A stretch of 64,000 nt of DNA from Bacteroidota bacterium (GCA_009773515.1 WSXX01000003.1:1-64000), one strand, 5' to 3'; positions 25,426 to 34,843 are shown, counted from the first letter of the stretch. Translations and numbers: made by a program. The notes: generated from the letters alone by a model not told the origin.

Positions 25426-27408
25426 ATGGAAGAGCACAAAAACGAAATCAAAGGCTTGCCCGAAAATGCCTACACCGAACTGAAGCCAGGCGAAGAGTAC
25501 AAACCGGTGATGTCACCGAATAAGGTTTACCCCGAAGTAAATCTGCGATCGGTTTTGATAGGTTTATTGATGGCTGTTATTTTTTCAGCCGCAGCCGCTT
25601 ATCTCGGCTTAAAAATCGGTCAGGTTTTTGAAGCCGCCATTCCCATAGCCATTATTGCTGTAGGACTTTCGGCTGCAACCAAACGCAAAAATGCACTTGG
25701 TGAAAATGTGATGATTCAATCCATTGGCGCCAGTTCCGGAGTAATTGTGGCCGGAGCAATTTTTACACTTCCTGCCCTTTATATTCTCAACCTTGAAGCG
25801 CATTTTTATCAGGTCTTCCTCTCCTCCCTGCTCGGAGGTTTTCTTGGAATTTTGTTTCTGATCCCTTTCCGTAAATATTTTGTTTCAGATATGCACGGCA
25901 AATATCCTTTCCCCGAAGCAACCGCAACTACTGAAGTACTGGTATCAGGCGAAAAAGGTGGAAACCAGGCAAAGTTGCTTTTGGTTGCCGGATTGATTGG
26001 TGGAATTTACGATTTTATCATCGCCACTTTTGGCTGGTGGTCAGAGGTATTTACTACCCGTGTGGTTCCGGTTGGCGAAATGATTGCCGATAAATATAAA
26101 ATCGTTTTTAAAATGAATGTCGGCGCCGCGGTTATGGGCCTTGGCTACATTATCGGACTGAAATACGCTGCCATCATTACTGCCGGTTCTTTCGTAGGCT
26201 GGTATGTGCTAATTCCGGTTATTTCGCATTTTGCAGATGGTCAAACGCTGGCAGTAGGCGCAAATATTACTGCACTCATCGGCGATATGTCACCCGAAGA
26301 AATTTTTCGTAATTACGTCAGACACATCGGTATTGGCGGCATTGCAATGGCCGGTATCATTGGAATTGTGCGTTCGTCAGGCATCATCAAAGGTGCATTC
26401 GGACTTGCCATCAAGGAATTGGGCGGAAAGCAGCAGATGAGTGCCGAAACCAAACGCACACAGCGCGACATTCCCATGAAAATCATTCTTATTGGAATCC
26501 TGCTAACCGCGGTCGTTATTTTTGTGTTCTTTATGTTCGGCATCGTCAACAACCTTACACAGGCGCTGATTGCACTAGGGATTGTGATGGTAATTGCTTT
26601 CCTTTTCACAACGGTTGCGGCAAATGCAATTGCGATTGTTGGAACCAATCCTGTTTCAGGAATGACGCTGATGACGCTGATTATCACCTCACTGGTTTTG
26701 GTTTGGTCAGGACTGAGTGGCACTGCCGGAATGGTTGCTGCATTGATCATCGGAGGGGTGGTTTGTACCGCGCTTTCCATGGCCGGAGGTTTTATAACCG
26801 ACCTTAAAATCGGTTACTGGCTGGGCTCTTCTCCTTACAAACAGCAAAGCTGGAAATTTGCAGGTACGCTGGTTTCTGCCGCTACGGTGGGTGGTGTGAT
26901 TATGATTCTGAATGAAACTTACGGCTTTACCGGTGAAAACGCGCTGGTTGCTCCTCAGGCAAACGCCATGGCAGCAGTAATTGAACCCATGATGTCGGGC
27001 AAACCTGCTCCCTGGCTGCTGTATGCTGCCGGTGCTTTTCTCTCACTGATACTTACCATGATTGGTGTTCCTGCCCTTGCATTTGCACTCGGTATGTTTA
27101 TTCCGCTTGAACTTAACACTCCGCTGCTTGTTGGAGGTATTATTGCCTGGTATGTAACCACCCGTTCAAAAGATATTAAATTGAATCAGGCGCGTAAAGA
27201 AAGAGGAACGCTCATTGCTTCCGGATTTATTGCCGGCGGTGCGTTGATGGGCGTTATAAGTGCAATGCTGAAATTTGGTGGCATAAATTATGTAAATGCC
27301 GAATGGTTTACATCAAACGCAGCAGAAGCTCTTGCCTTACTTATGTTTGCCGTAATCTGCGGATATGTGATCTGGGAAGCGTTGAGAGCGAAGGTGGAAG
27401 TGGAATAG
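25426..27408 (+). CDS. OPT family oligopeptide transporter
   Basis: A 660-residue inner-membrane carrier with about 14-16 membrane helices. Family landmarks are LRSVLIGLLMAVIFSAAAAY near residue 40, the KYPFPEATATTEVLVSGEKG loop near 160, and the AIVGTNPVSGMTLMTLIITS segment near 405. OPT proteins import peptides or metal-chelate compounds with protons. The bacterial branch is poorly characterised, so the cargo is uncertain. The pepT gene lies 88 bases downstream on the same strand, which fits a peptide uptake and breakdown pair. Confidence 0.92.
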   Translation: MEEHKNEIKGLPENAYTELKPGEEYKPVMSPNKVYPEVNLRSVLIGLLMAVIFSAAAAYLGLKIGQVFEAAIPIAIIAVGLSAATKRKNALGENVMIQSIGASSGVIVAGAIFTLPALYILNLEAHFYQVFLSSLLGGFLGILFLIPFRKYFVSDMHGKYPFPEATATTEVLVSGEKGGNQAKLLLVAGLIGGIYDFIIATFGWWSEVFTTRVVPVGEMIADKYKIVFKMNVGAAVMGLGYIIGLKYAAIITAGSFVGWYVLIPVISHFADGQTLAVGANITALIGDMSPEEIFRNYVRHIGIGGIAMAGIIGIVRSSGIIKGAFGLAIKELGGKQQMSAETKRTQRDIPMKIILIGILLTAVVIFVFFMFGIVNNLTQALIALGIVMVIAFLFTTVAANAIAIVGTNPVSGMTLMTLIITSLVLVWSGLSGTAGMVAALIIGGVVCTALSMAGGFITDLKIGYWLGSSPYKQQSWKFAGTLVSAATVGGVIMILNETYGFTGENALVAPQANAMAAVIEPMMSGKPAPWLLYAAGAFLSLILTMIGVPALAFALGMFIPLELNTPLLVGGIIAWYVTTRSKDIKLNQARKERGTLIASGFIAGGALMGVISAMLKFGGINYVNAEWFTSNAAEALALLMFAVICGYVIWEALRAKVEVE

Positions 27409-27496
27409 CATTTTTTATTTAACGACAAGGAGACAAGGAGAAGGGGGGACAAGGAGAGTTAGCCTCTTAATCCTGAAATTCTGAAACAAAACAACC

Positions 27497-28720
27497 ATGA
27501 AAGAAATCATAAAATCACGTTTTCTGAAATATGTGAGCATCGATACGCAAAGCGACGATAGTTCCGATACATTTCCAAGCACTTCCAAACAACTGGTGAT
27601 GCTGAAAATGCTGCATGACGAATTGATATCCTTCGGGCTGGAAGATGTCAGCATGGATAAAAACGGATATGTTATGGGCACGCTGCCGGCAAATAACGGC
27701 AAAACCGGCCCGGCAATCGGTTTTGTGGCTCATGTTGATACAAGTCCGGATATGCCAGGCAACGATATTAAACCTCGTTTAGTTGAAAACTATGATGGTG
27801 GTGATATTCTGTTGAACGAGGAACTGAAACTTGTGCTTTCGCCCAACGATTTTCCGGAAATTAAACAATACACCGGTCAAACCCTGATTGTTACCGATGG
27901 CACTACCCTGCTCGGAGCTGACGATAAAGCCGGGGTCACCGAAATCATGACTGCAATTGAATATCTGGCAAGTCATCCTGAAATCAAACACGGCCCGATA
28001 AAAGTGGGCTTTACACCCGACGAAGAGATTGGCAGGGGAGTTGATCATTTTGACGTTCAAAAATTCGGCGCCGACTGGGCTTACACAATGGATGGCGGTG
28101 AAATCGGTGAGCTGGAGTTTGAAAATTTCAATGCCGCTTACGCGAAAATCAGCATTCAGGGCAGAAACATACATCCGGGCTATGCCAAGGGAAAAATGCA
28201 GAACTCACTGTTGATGGCCATGGAATTTAATGCGCTGCTTCCTGTTTTCGACCGCCCCGAATTTACCCAGGATTATGAGGGCTTTTTCCATCTGATGAAA
28301 ATGGACGGATCGGTTGAAAAAGCTGCCATCCAATACATTATCCGCGACCACGACCGCAAATTATTTGAAGGCCGTAAAGAAACCATGAAGCAGTGTGTGG
28401 ACTTTATGAATCTGCGGTATGGTGAAGGTTGCTTTACCCTTGAAATGAAGGATCAGTACTTCAATATGCGCGAAAAGGTTGAGCCGGAATATCACATCGT
28501 GGAAACCGCACGAAAAGCAATGGTGGAATTGGGCATTAAACCAAAAATCAAACCCATTCGCGGCGGAACTGATGGTTCACGCCTTAGCTACATGGGATTG
28601 CTCTGTCCGAATATCTTTGCCGGCGGTCATAACTTCCACGGCAAATTTGAGTTTGTCCCGCTGGAATCGATGGAGAAGGCTACGCAGGTGATATTGAAGA
28701 TTGTGGAGATGAATGGTTAG
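27497..28720 (+). CDS. pepT: Peptidase T (tripeptide aminopeptidase)
   Basis: A 407-residue M20 zinc aminopeptidase that removes the N-terminal residue of tripeptides in the cytoplasm. The two-metal site is complete: AHVDTSPD (His79, Asp81), LGADDKAG (Asp near 141), and PDEEIGRG (catalytic and bridging Glu near 174-175). A later Asp lies in [12 protein letters not shown] and a His in [13 protein letters not shown] near the end. The dimerisation insert is of normal size. Its position behind an oligopeptide transporter suggests it processes imported peptides. Confidence 0.96.
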   Translation: MKEIIKSRFLKYVSIDTQSDDSSDTFPSTSKQLVMLKMLHDELISFGLEDVSMDKNGYVMGTLPANNGKTGPAIGFVAHVDTSPDMPGNDIKPRLVENYDGGDILLNEELKLVLSPNDFPEIKQYTGQTLIVTDGTTLLGADDKAGVTEIMTAIEYLASHPEIKHGPIKVGFTPDEEIGRGVDHFDVQKFGADWAYTMDGGEIGELEFENFNAAYAKISIQGRNIHPGYAKGKMQNSLLMAMEFNALLPVFDRPEFTQDYEGFFHLMKMDGSVEKAAIQYIIRDHDRKLFEGRKETMKQCVDFMNLRYGEGCFTLEMKDQYFNMREKVEPEYHIVETARKAMVELGIKPKIKPIRGGTDGSRLSYMGLLCPNIFAGGHNFHGKFEFVPLESMEKATQVILKIVEMNG

Positions 28721-28868
28721 AAGGAGGGACGAGGGACGGCTTTGGGACGAGGGACGAGTTAGCTGGACACGGGGACAAGGAGACGGGGAGACAAGAAGAG
28801 TTTAAATGGTACGACCTTCTCAATCCAAAATCCGAAATCTGTAATCCGAAATCCGAAATCCGAAATTC
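28721..28868. repeat. Purine-rich satellite plus heptamer repeat before the radical SAM gene
   Basis: GGGACGAGGGACG-type units and a GACAAGGAGACGGGGAGACA stretch are followed at about 28816-28868 by tandem ATCCGAA heptamers running up to the next ATG. The same purine units recur at 27421-27460 and 46918-47070, and the heptamers near 22245-22275. Confidence 0.75.
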
Positions 28869-28869
28869 A

Positions 28870-30549
28870 ATGAAACATTTCACCATCCCCATCTTCATTC
28901 CCGAACTGGCATGCCCCAATCGTTGCGTTTTCTGCAACCAGCACAGTATTTCGGGTTGTGTGAAACAGCCGGGGCAGGCTGAGGTGCATGAAATTATACT
29001 ACAGCATCTGAAAACCATTCCGGAAAATGACTCACACATCGAAATTGGTTTTTTCGGGGGAAGTTTTACCGGAATTGATACAAATCTTCAGGAGCAGTAC
29101 CTTTCAATTGCCAATGAATTTCTGGTTGCCGGAAACGTTCATGGCATTCGCCTGAGCACACGTCCGGACTACATCAACCCTGATATCCTGACGGTTTTAC
29201 AGCGCTATGGTGTTTCCACCATCGAGTTGGGAGCACAATCACTCAACGAAGAAGTACTTCTGCTTTCCGGCCGGGGACATAAAGTTGCCGATGTTGAAAG
29301 GGCCTCAGCACTCATCCTTTCCTCCGGATTTAAACTCGGATTACAGATGATGACCGGCCTTCCCGGAGATACACCACAACTTTCCCTGCAAACCGCCCGT
29401 CGCATTGTTGAACTTGGCGCCAGCTGTACCCGCATTTATCCAACACTTGTAATAAAAGGAACCGAACTGGAGCAACGCTGGCGTAGCGGTGAATATCAGC
29501 CACAAAGCCTTGATGAAGCCATTGAACTCGCTGCCCGCCTGATGGATATTTTTTACTATGCAGGCGTAGAAGTAATCCGGGTGGGACTGCATCCCTCCGA
29601 AGGACTGCTCGACGGCAGTGAAATGCTGGCAGGGCCTTTTCACCCTTCGTTCAGAGAATTGGTAAAAACCTTTATCTGGAAACAAAAACTGGTTAAATTC
29701 ATCGAAAAATATCCGCAAGGAGGAAAGATATGGATTCCGGTTCCTCCCGATGAACTCAGGCATGCCATCGGTTACAATTCCGAAAACCGCAAGATGCTTC
29801 AGGCACACTTTATCAATGCAGAATTTTTTGTTGAGGACCTTTCGTCTCAAATTAAACCTTTGATTGTAACCGACAAAAAATTACCGCTTCCTGCAAAAAA
29901 CACCTTAAAAACATTCGCCGAACTGCAGTTTCTTCAAACAGAAAAAATCGTTTATAAATCCATTAGCGGGCATCCTGACATATTCATTTGCCAGGGAAGC
30001 GAGGGCATTGTGGCAGCTCCTGCCCTTCCCGAAGAAATTTTAGTGCAAATTGGCTATGCGGACGTTAATTTAGTTACCGGAATCTCTGATCCCGGCAAAA
30101 CCTACCCCGACTCAGCCCGCTATAATGCGGTGGTTACCAGCGAGCTGATTATACACAACCTGAAAATCACTGATCCGGCAATCTTCAAAACCTTTCCGGG
30201 AAGAAAATATTTGCATGTAAATCAGGGATATACACGGTGCAACTTGCTGGCGCTTGACGACAACCGTTTTCTCACATCCGACCGTGGCATTGAAAAAGCG
30301 CTGATGGCAGAAGGAAAAAAGGTGTTATTTGTTGATCCGGCACCGGTTAAACTCAAAGGACAGAAGTATGGATTTTTCCCGGGATGCTGCGGAATACTCA
30401 ATGGCGAAGTACTTATAGCCGGAAGTCTGAACTTTCACCCGGAAGAGTATCAGATCAGGGATTATATCATTGATTCAGGGTTTAAAATCAGGGAGTTATT
30501 CAAGGGACCACTTACTGATGTTGGCGGAATTTTCTGTTTTGTGAAATAA
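28870..30549 (+). CDS. Radical SAM protein fused to a DUF6873-like domain
   Basis: A 559-residue protein. Residues 1-270 are a radical SAM domain with IPIFIPELACPNRCVFCNQ, in which Cys15, Cys19 and Cys22 would hold the 4Fe-4S cluster. The GGSFTGID segment near residue 60 is the SAM-binding GGE equivalent. This matches a branch of Elp3-like radical SAM proteins that lacks the acetyltransferase domain. Residues about 360-559 resemble DUF6873, which I know mainly as a separate protein in Clostridia: SGHPDIFICQGSEG, KTYPDSARYNAVVTSELIIH, HVNQGYTRCNLLALDD and FFPGCCGILNGEVLIAGSL. The reaction is unknown. The gene is single, between a heptamer repeat and a MITE-like element. Confidence 0.85.
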   Translation: MKHFTIPIFIPELACPNRCVFCNQHSISGCVKQPGQAEVHEIILQHLKTIPENDSHIEIGFFGGSFTGIDTNLQEQYLSIANEFLVAGNVHGIRLSTRPDYINPDILTVLQRYGVSTIELGAQSLNEEVLLLSGRGHKVADVERASALILSSGFKLGLQMMTGLPGDTPQLSLQTARRIVELGASCTRIYPTLVIKGTELEQRWRSGEYQPQSLDEAIELAARLMDIFYYAGVEVIRVGLHPSEGLLDGSEMLAGPFHPSFRELVKTFIWKQKLVKFIEKYPQGGKIWIPVPPDELRHAIGYNSENRKMLQAHFINAEFFVEDLSSQIKPLIVTDKKLPLPAKNTLKTFAELQFLQTEKIVYKSISGHPDIFICQGSEGIVAAPALPEEILVQIGYADVNLVTGISDPGKTYPDSARYNAVVTSELIIHNLKITDPAIFKTFPGRKYLHVNQGYTRCNLLALDDNRFLTSDRGIEKALMAEGKKVLFVDPAPVKLKGQKYGFFPGCCGILNGEVLIAGSLNFHPEEYQIRDYIIDSGFKIRELFKGPLTDVGGIFCFVK

Positions 30550-30599
30550 GATTTATTATCGTTTAGTTAAGTTCGTGGTTTGGAATACTGAAATAAAAA

Positions 30600-30713
30600 A
30601 GTCCTTCGACTCCGCTCAGGAAGACATCGTATAGATTTGATTTTTAGTGCATTAAGATGAATTATTTTACACTCTAAACACATGTCACACTGAGCGGAGT
30701 CGAAGTGTTTTTG
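30600..30713. repeat. MITE-like inverted repeat element, copy 2
   Basis: It has the same left arm (CCTTCGACTCCGCTCAGG), GTATAGA, GTGCATTAAGATGA and right arm (TGAGCGGAGTCGAAGTGT) as copies at 4440 and 59098. The arms can pair as an imperfect 27-bp stem. It sits between the radical SAM gene and the first cyclophilin. Confidence 0.87.
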
Positions 30714-30795
30714 TCGTTTATTAACCAAGTACCTTGTCAAACATCCCTGAAAAAGACCCTGGCACAGTATATGCAGAGCCAACGACGATTTTATG

Positions 30796-30803
30796 TAAAT
30801 TTG
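30796..30803 (+). promoter_or_regulatory. -7 promoter box for the cyclophilin pair
   Basis: TAAATTTG fits TAnnTTTG, 21 bases before the ATG at 30825, and supports that start over the longer open frame from 30705. Confidence 0.6.
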
Positions 30804-30824
30804 CCCTCTCTTAATGAAGTCAAA

Positions 30825-31685
30825 ATGCTTTCAGGAATTAAACAACTGCTTTTCATTCTAATAACAGGTTTGCTGCTTTCGCCGTATTCCTATGCGCAGG
30901 AAACTGTAATGGAAGAAGTGGTGGTTATTTCTACCTCAAAAGGTGATATAACACTCAGGTTGTTTGATGAAACCCCGAAACACCGCGACAATTTTCTGAA
31001 ACTGACCAAAGACGGCTTTTTCGACAGTACACTTTTTCATCGTGTCATCAACGGTTTTATGATTCAGGGCGGTGATCCTTACTCAAAAGGTGCTGCACCC
31101 GGAGTTGAACTTGGCAACGGTGGCCCCGGTTACAACCTTCCATCTGAAATAATTCCTTCACTTTTCCATCATCGGGGAGTGCTGGCTGCTGCGCGTGAAG
31201 ACGATAAAAAAAACCCGCTCAGGCTATCTGATGGATCTCAGTTCTATATAGTTCAGGGAAAAGTGTTTACAGATGCAGCACTCGATATGATCGAAAAAGA
31301 ACAGAATTCCATGACCAAACAACGGATTTTCGTAACAATCATGGATAATCCGGATAATATCAAACTCCGGAATCAGTTCTTTTCACCGGATGCAAAAAAA
31401 GATTCAGCACACTTCAGGTTTCTCCTGGACACCCTTAATCAACTCATCGACAAAGAGTACGTTTTAATCCCCGAGTTCAGGATTCCCGCAGAGCATAGAA
31501 AGATTTACACCACTTTAGGCGGCACACCTCACCTTGATGGAAAATATACCATCTTCGGTGAAGTGATTGACGGAATGGATGTTGTAGATGCCATTGCTGT
31601 TGAAAAGACCGACAAAAACGATCGTCCTGTCGCTGACATTCCAATGACAGTTAAAATTATTACCCGTAAAAAACCAAAACCATGA
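30825..31685 (+). CDS. Periplasmic cyclophilin-type peptidylprolyl isomerase, long form
   Basis: A 286-residue isomerase with a signal peptide (MLSGIKQLLFILITGLLLSP, cleavage after YSYAQ). The cyclophilin core reads TLRLFDETPKHRDNFLKLTK, LFHRVINGFMIQGGDPYSKG and LRLSDGSQFYIVQGKVF. An insertion of about 60 residues follows that segment (EKEQNSMTKQRIF onward), before the closing YTTLGGTPHLDGKYTIFGEV. The insertion is absent from the next gene. It should help periplasmic or outer-membrane protein folding. The stop overlaps the next ATG (ATGA at 31682-31685), so the two are translationally coupled. Confidence 0.93.
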   Translation: MLSGIKQLLFILITGLLLSPYSYAQETVMEEVVVISTSKGDITLRLFDETPKHRDNFLKLTKDGFFDSTLFHRVINGFMIQGGDPYSKGAAPGVELGNGGPGYNLPSEIIPSLFHHRGVLAAAREDDKKNPLRLSDGSQFYIVQGKVFTDAALDMIEKEQNSMTKQRIFVTIMDNPDNIKLRNQFFSPDAKKDSAHFRFLLDTLNQLIDKEYVLIPEFRIPAEHRKIYTTLGGTPHLDGKYTIFGEVIDGMDVVDAIAVEKTDKNDRPVADIPMTVKIITRKKPKP

Positions 31686-32335
31686 AAAAACTAAGCATTC
31701 TTGTTTCAATTATTCTGGTTGCTGCAAGCTATTCTTTTGCCCAGGCTCCAAAAGCAGCCACCACACCTCAAAAACAAACAAAAATCCTTATCGAAACCGA
31801 ATATGGCAATATGACTGCCATTTTGTATAATGAAACACCTCAGCACCGCGACAATTTCGTGAAACTGGTTAAGCAGGGCTGGTACAATGGTTCGATTTTC
31901 CATAGGGTTATCAATAAATTTATGATTCAGGGTGGCGGACAGGATAGCAAGATGAATGATCCCGGATACACTGTTCCTGCAGAAATCAATCCCAAATATT
32001 TCCATAAAAAAGGAGCGCTGGCTGCAGCACGGAAACCCGATCAGGTTAACCCGAACAAAGCTTCATCAGGCTCGCAGTTTTATATTGTTCAGGGACAAAA
32101 ACTCAACGATCAGCAACTGGGCATCTTTGAAAGCCAGACAAAAAAAACCATCAACCCTGAAAGACGTGCTGCTTATAAATCAGTTGGAGGAACTCCTCAC
32201 CTTGACGATGATTATACCGTTTTTGGAGAAGTTATTTCAGGCATTGAAGTCGTTGATAAAATTGCAGCTGTTCAAACCGGCCCCGGCGATAAACCAGTGA
32301 AAGAGGTTAAAATGAAAATCACCGTGATTAACTAA
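31682..32335 (+). CDS. Periplasmic cyclophilin-type peptidylprolyl isomerase, short form
   Basis: A 217-residue isomerase with signal peptide MKKLSILVSIILVAASYSFA. The core carries NMTAILYNETPQHRDNFVKL, IFHRVINKFMIQGGGQDSK, ASSGSQFYIVQGQKLND and GGTPHLDDDYTVFGEVISG, the standard cyclophilin series. It is a paralogue of the preceding gene and overlaps it by four bases. The pair probably arose by tandem duplication, after which the first copy gained, or this one lost, the internal insertion. Confidence 0.93.
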   Translation: MKKLSILVSIILVAASYSFAQAPKAATTPQKQTKILIETEYGNMTAILYNETPQHRDNFVKLVKQGWYNGSIFHRVINKFMIQGGGQDSKMNDPGYTVPAEINPKYFHKKGALAAARKPDQVNPNKASSGSQFYIVQGQKLNDQQLGIFESQTKKTINPERRAAYKSVGGTPHLDDDYTVFGEVISGIEVVDKIAAVQTGPGDKPVKEVKMKITVIN

Positions 32336-32480
32336 ATTGATCTGTAGTTTTCAGATAAATTTAGTTGCGAATCCTTGTCTCTTTGCGCCTGTGTGGAATG
32401 TAGTGCTGCTTTTTTAGCACAAGGGGAGAACCTAAAAGTCAGCTTTTGAAAAGGATCTGGTAACAACTTAGCAGGATGCA

Positions 32481-32510
32481 CTCCCTCCCTATTTCGTAGG
32501 GAGGGTTGGG
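32481..32510. repeat. G/C-rich hairpin before pheS
   Basis: CCCTCCCTA and TAGGGAGGG pair perfectly around TTTCG near 32483-32505, followed by TTGGGGAGGG. It lies about 75 bases before the pheS ATG. It could be a dispersed palindrome or an end for the cyclophilin transcript, but no T tract follows. Confidence 0.6.
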
Positions 32511-32578
32511 GAGGGTAAAAGAATAAAAATGAGGGATTTATTTCGAATGAATTACTTAGTGGCAAATATAATTTCTGA

Positions 32579-33604
32579 ATGAAAGAAAAAATCAATCAAT
32601 ACCTGGCTGAAATTGAAGTGTTTACAGCCAAATCAAAGGATGAACTCGAACAGTTCCGCATTAAATATTCCGGTAAAAAAGGAATACTGAACGATCTGTT
32701 TGCTGATTTTAAAAATGTTGCTGCCGAAGAACGGCGTGAGATGGGTGTGCTGCTCAACGAACTGAAAGGTAAAATGCAGCAAAAACTCGATGCCCTGCGC
32801 GAGTCTTTTGAAGGCGAAGAATCAGCTTCTGCACCAGCTCAGGATCTTACCTTGCCTGTAAATTTCCGCGATGAAGGGTCACGCCATCCGCTAATGATTG
32901 TCCGCAACCGCATGATTGAGATCTTTTCGCGCATTGGTTTCACCGTTGCCGAAGGACCCGAAATTGAAGACGACTGGCACAACTTCTCAGCGCTTAACTT
33001 TGCTCCTGAGCATCCTGCCCGCGATATGCAGGACACTTTTTTCATTGAAAAAGATCCTGATATTATCCTTCGCACCCACACATCGAGCGTTCAGGTGAGG
33101 GTAATGGAACAAACCCAGCCTCCAATCCGCATGATTTTCCCCGGAAGGGTTTACCGCAACGAGGCAATTTCGGCACGTGCACATTGCTTTTTCCATCAGG
33201 TGGAAGGCCTTTATGTTGATAAAAATGTAAGCTTTGCTGATCTGCGGCAGACCATGCTCTACTTTGCCAAAGAGATGTTCAGCGCCGATACCCGCATACG
33301 GCTCAGACCTTCCTATTTCCCGTTTACCGAACCTTCTGCCGAAATGGACATCTCCTGCAATCTATGCGGTGGCAAGGGTTGCGGATTCTGTAAATATACC
33401 GGTTGGGTTGAAATTCTCGGCTGCGGTATGGTGAATCCAAATGTGCTGAAAAATTGTGGCATTGATCCTGAGGTTTACTCCGGATTTGCTTTTGGGATGG
33501 GTGTTGAACGCATCACCAATCTTTCATTCAATGTAAAAGATCTGCGCATGTTCTCCGAAAACGATGTGCGTTTCCTGCAGCAGTTTGAATCGGCCTGGCA
33601 GTAA
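32579..33604 (+). CDS. pheS: Phenylalanyl-tRNA synthetase alpha subunit
   Basis: A 341-residue catalytic subunit of the class II heterotetramer that charges tRNA-Phe. The N-terminal coiled coil is about residues 1-90. Motif 2 reads GRVYRNEAISARAHCFFHQV, and motif 3 reads FAFGMGVERITNL near 305-320. A four-cysteine cluster, CNLCGGKGCGFCKYTGW, near 260 is typical of the bacterial subunit. pheT is not in the window, so the two subunit genes are apart, as is usual in this phylum. Confidence 0.97.
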   Translation: MKEKINQYLAEIEVFTAKSKDELEQFRIKYSGKKGILNDLFADFKNVAAEERREMGVLLNELKGKMQQKLDALRESFEGEESASAPAQDLTLPVNFRDEGSRHPLMIVRNRMIEIFSRIGFTVAEGPEIEDDWHNFSALNFAPEHPARDMQDTFFIEKDPDIILRTHTSSVQVRVMEQTQPPIRMIFPGRVYRNEAISARAHCFFHQVEGLYVDKNVSFADLRQTMLYFAKEMFSADTRIRLRPSYFPFTEPSAEMDISCNLCGGKGCGFCKYTGWVEILGCGMVNPNVLKNCGIDPEVYSGFAFGMGVERITNLSFNVKDLRMFSENDVRFLQQFESAWQ

Positions 33605-33621
33605 AACCAACTTTGTATAAT

Positions 33622-34010
33622 GCTCCCGCGCGTCCCCTGACGCGTGGACTAGCATTGCCTTGTTTTTCAAATATTTTATCTTAGATTTTATGTAATGCTC
33701 CCGCGCGTCCCCTGACGCGTGGACTAACATTGCCTGATTTTTCAAATATCCTTTTATCACCATGCTGCTCCCGCGCGTCCCCTGACGCGTGGCCTAACAT
33801 TGCCTGATTTTTCAAATATCCTTTTATCACCATGATGCTCCCGCGCGTCCCCCGATGCGTGGCATAACATTGCCTGATTTTTCAAATATCCTTTTATCAC
33901 CATGCTGCTCCCGCGCGTCCCCCGACGCGTGGCATAACATTGCCTGATTTTTCAAATATCCTTTTATCACCATGATGCTCCCGCGCGTCCCCTGACGCTT
34001 GCACCACCAA
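33622..34010. repeat. 70-bp tandem repeat array, six units
   Basis: Units begin GCTCCCGCGCGTCCC at 33622, 33697, 33767, 33837, 33907 and 33977. The first spacing is 75 and the others are exactly 70. Each unit holds an inverted repeat, CCGCGCGT...ACGCGTGG, followed by TTGCCTGATTTTTCAAATAT and CTTTTATCACCATG. The outer units are the most diverged. A single related copy lies at 40668-40712. The period is not a multiple of three, so reading frames through it are not conserved. There are no unique spacers, so it is not a CRISPR array. Confidence 0.93.
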
Positions 34011-34142
34011 CGCTTCAAAATTTCAGATTAGTTTTTCTTTTATATCATATTCTGTGCATTTACCGGTTAAACTGAGGTATTTATACTATCCGGGTTCAAC
34101 GGTTTTTACCTTTTATTTTTCTATTCATTTAAAACTTTAGTT

Positions 34143-34745
34143 ATGAAATCATTACAGATTATTCTAATTAGTTTTTTGCTGTTTTCTGGCTGTTTCAGTC
34201 CATTGACAGCCCAGGATGTTTCAAAAACTAAACTGGCTTTCGGCGCAAGATTGGGCGCACTCTTCGACAATTTATTTTTTCATGATTACGATATGGATTA
34301 TTGGGTTTTACGCTCCACCCCAGATCTTTTTATAGCTTTTAAAAACCACGAATTTCAAATAGGACCAGCACACACACATTTTATAGACAATCCAGGATGG
34401 TTTTCTGCAAAAAAATTTAATTCCAATGCAATGGGTTTTAGTTTCGGATACAGATACTATCCCAATGAACTGCCAAGACGCTTAAGGATGTTTACTGAAA
34501 TACGAGCATCACGATTTTTGGTTAAATCAATCAATTCCTCGCAATCGGTTGGAAATTATGCCCGGGAGAAAGTGGCATGGAGTGGCTAAACATCTTTAGG
34601 CGTTGACTATAGAATCTATCAAGGATTCCACGCGTTCACCGGTGCAGGAATCTGAATATCTTCCACTTTTACTGATTATTTTTGAAAATTTTACCCGCAC
34701 GTGATGGTTGGCATTGATTATCGTTTCAGCTTAAACAGAAAATAA
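34143..34745 (+). pseudogene. Outer-membrane beta-barrel protein gene with three nonsense codons
   Basis: The frame opens with a signal peptide (MKSLQIILISFLLFSGCF, cleavage after LTAQ) and beta-strand-rich text (AFGARLGALFDNLFF, NAMGFSFGYRYYPNE). It stops at TAA 34587-34589 after residue 148. In the same frame it continues as TSLGVDYRIYQGFHAFTGAG, then meets TGA at 34653, more barrel-like text, TGA at 34683, and finally YPHVMVGIDYRFSLNRK before a TAA at 34743-34745. That ending looks like an outer-membrane C-terminal strand. The original product was probably a 200-residue barrel. No frameshift is needed, only three point changes. It lies next to the 70-bp array. Confidence 0.8.
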
Positions 34746-34843
34746 ATCACTCCAGCAATAGGAAAATGCGCTTAGCTTGCGATATTTGCACTTTCTTACT
34801 CCAATGCTCAGAAAGGCTATTTATCTAATTCGCAAACCAGCGT

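Noticed and set aside
33622-34010. Possible CRISPR array
   Set aside because: The whole 70-base unit is repeated, with no unique spacers, and no cas genes are in the window.
33524-34018. Open frames across the 70-bp array on the minus strand
   Set aside because: A 70-base period is not a multiple of three, so the frame shifts each unit. The frames only reflect the repeat, and no start or family signal is seen.
34587-34685. Readthrough, selenocysteine or recoding of the in-frame stops
   Set aside because: The three stops are of two kinds (TAA and TGA), and other genes in the window use all stop codons normally. A pseudogene is simpler.
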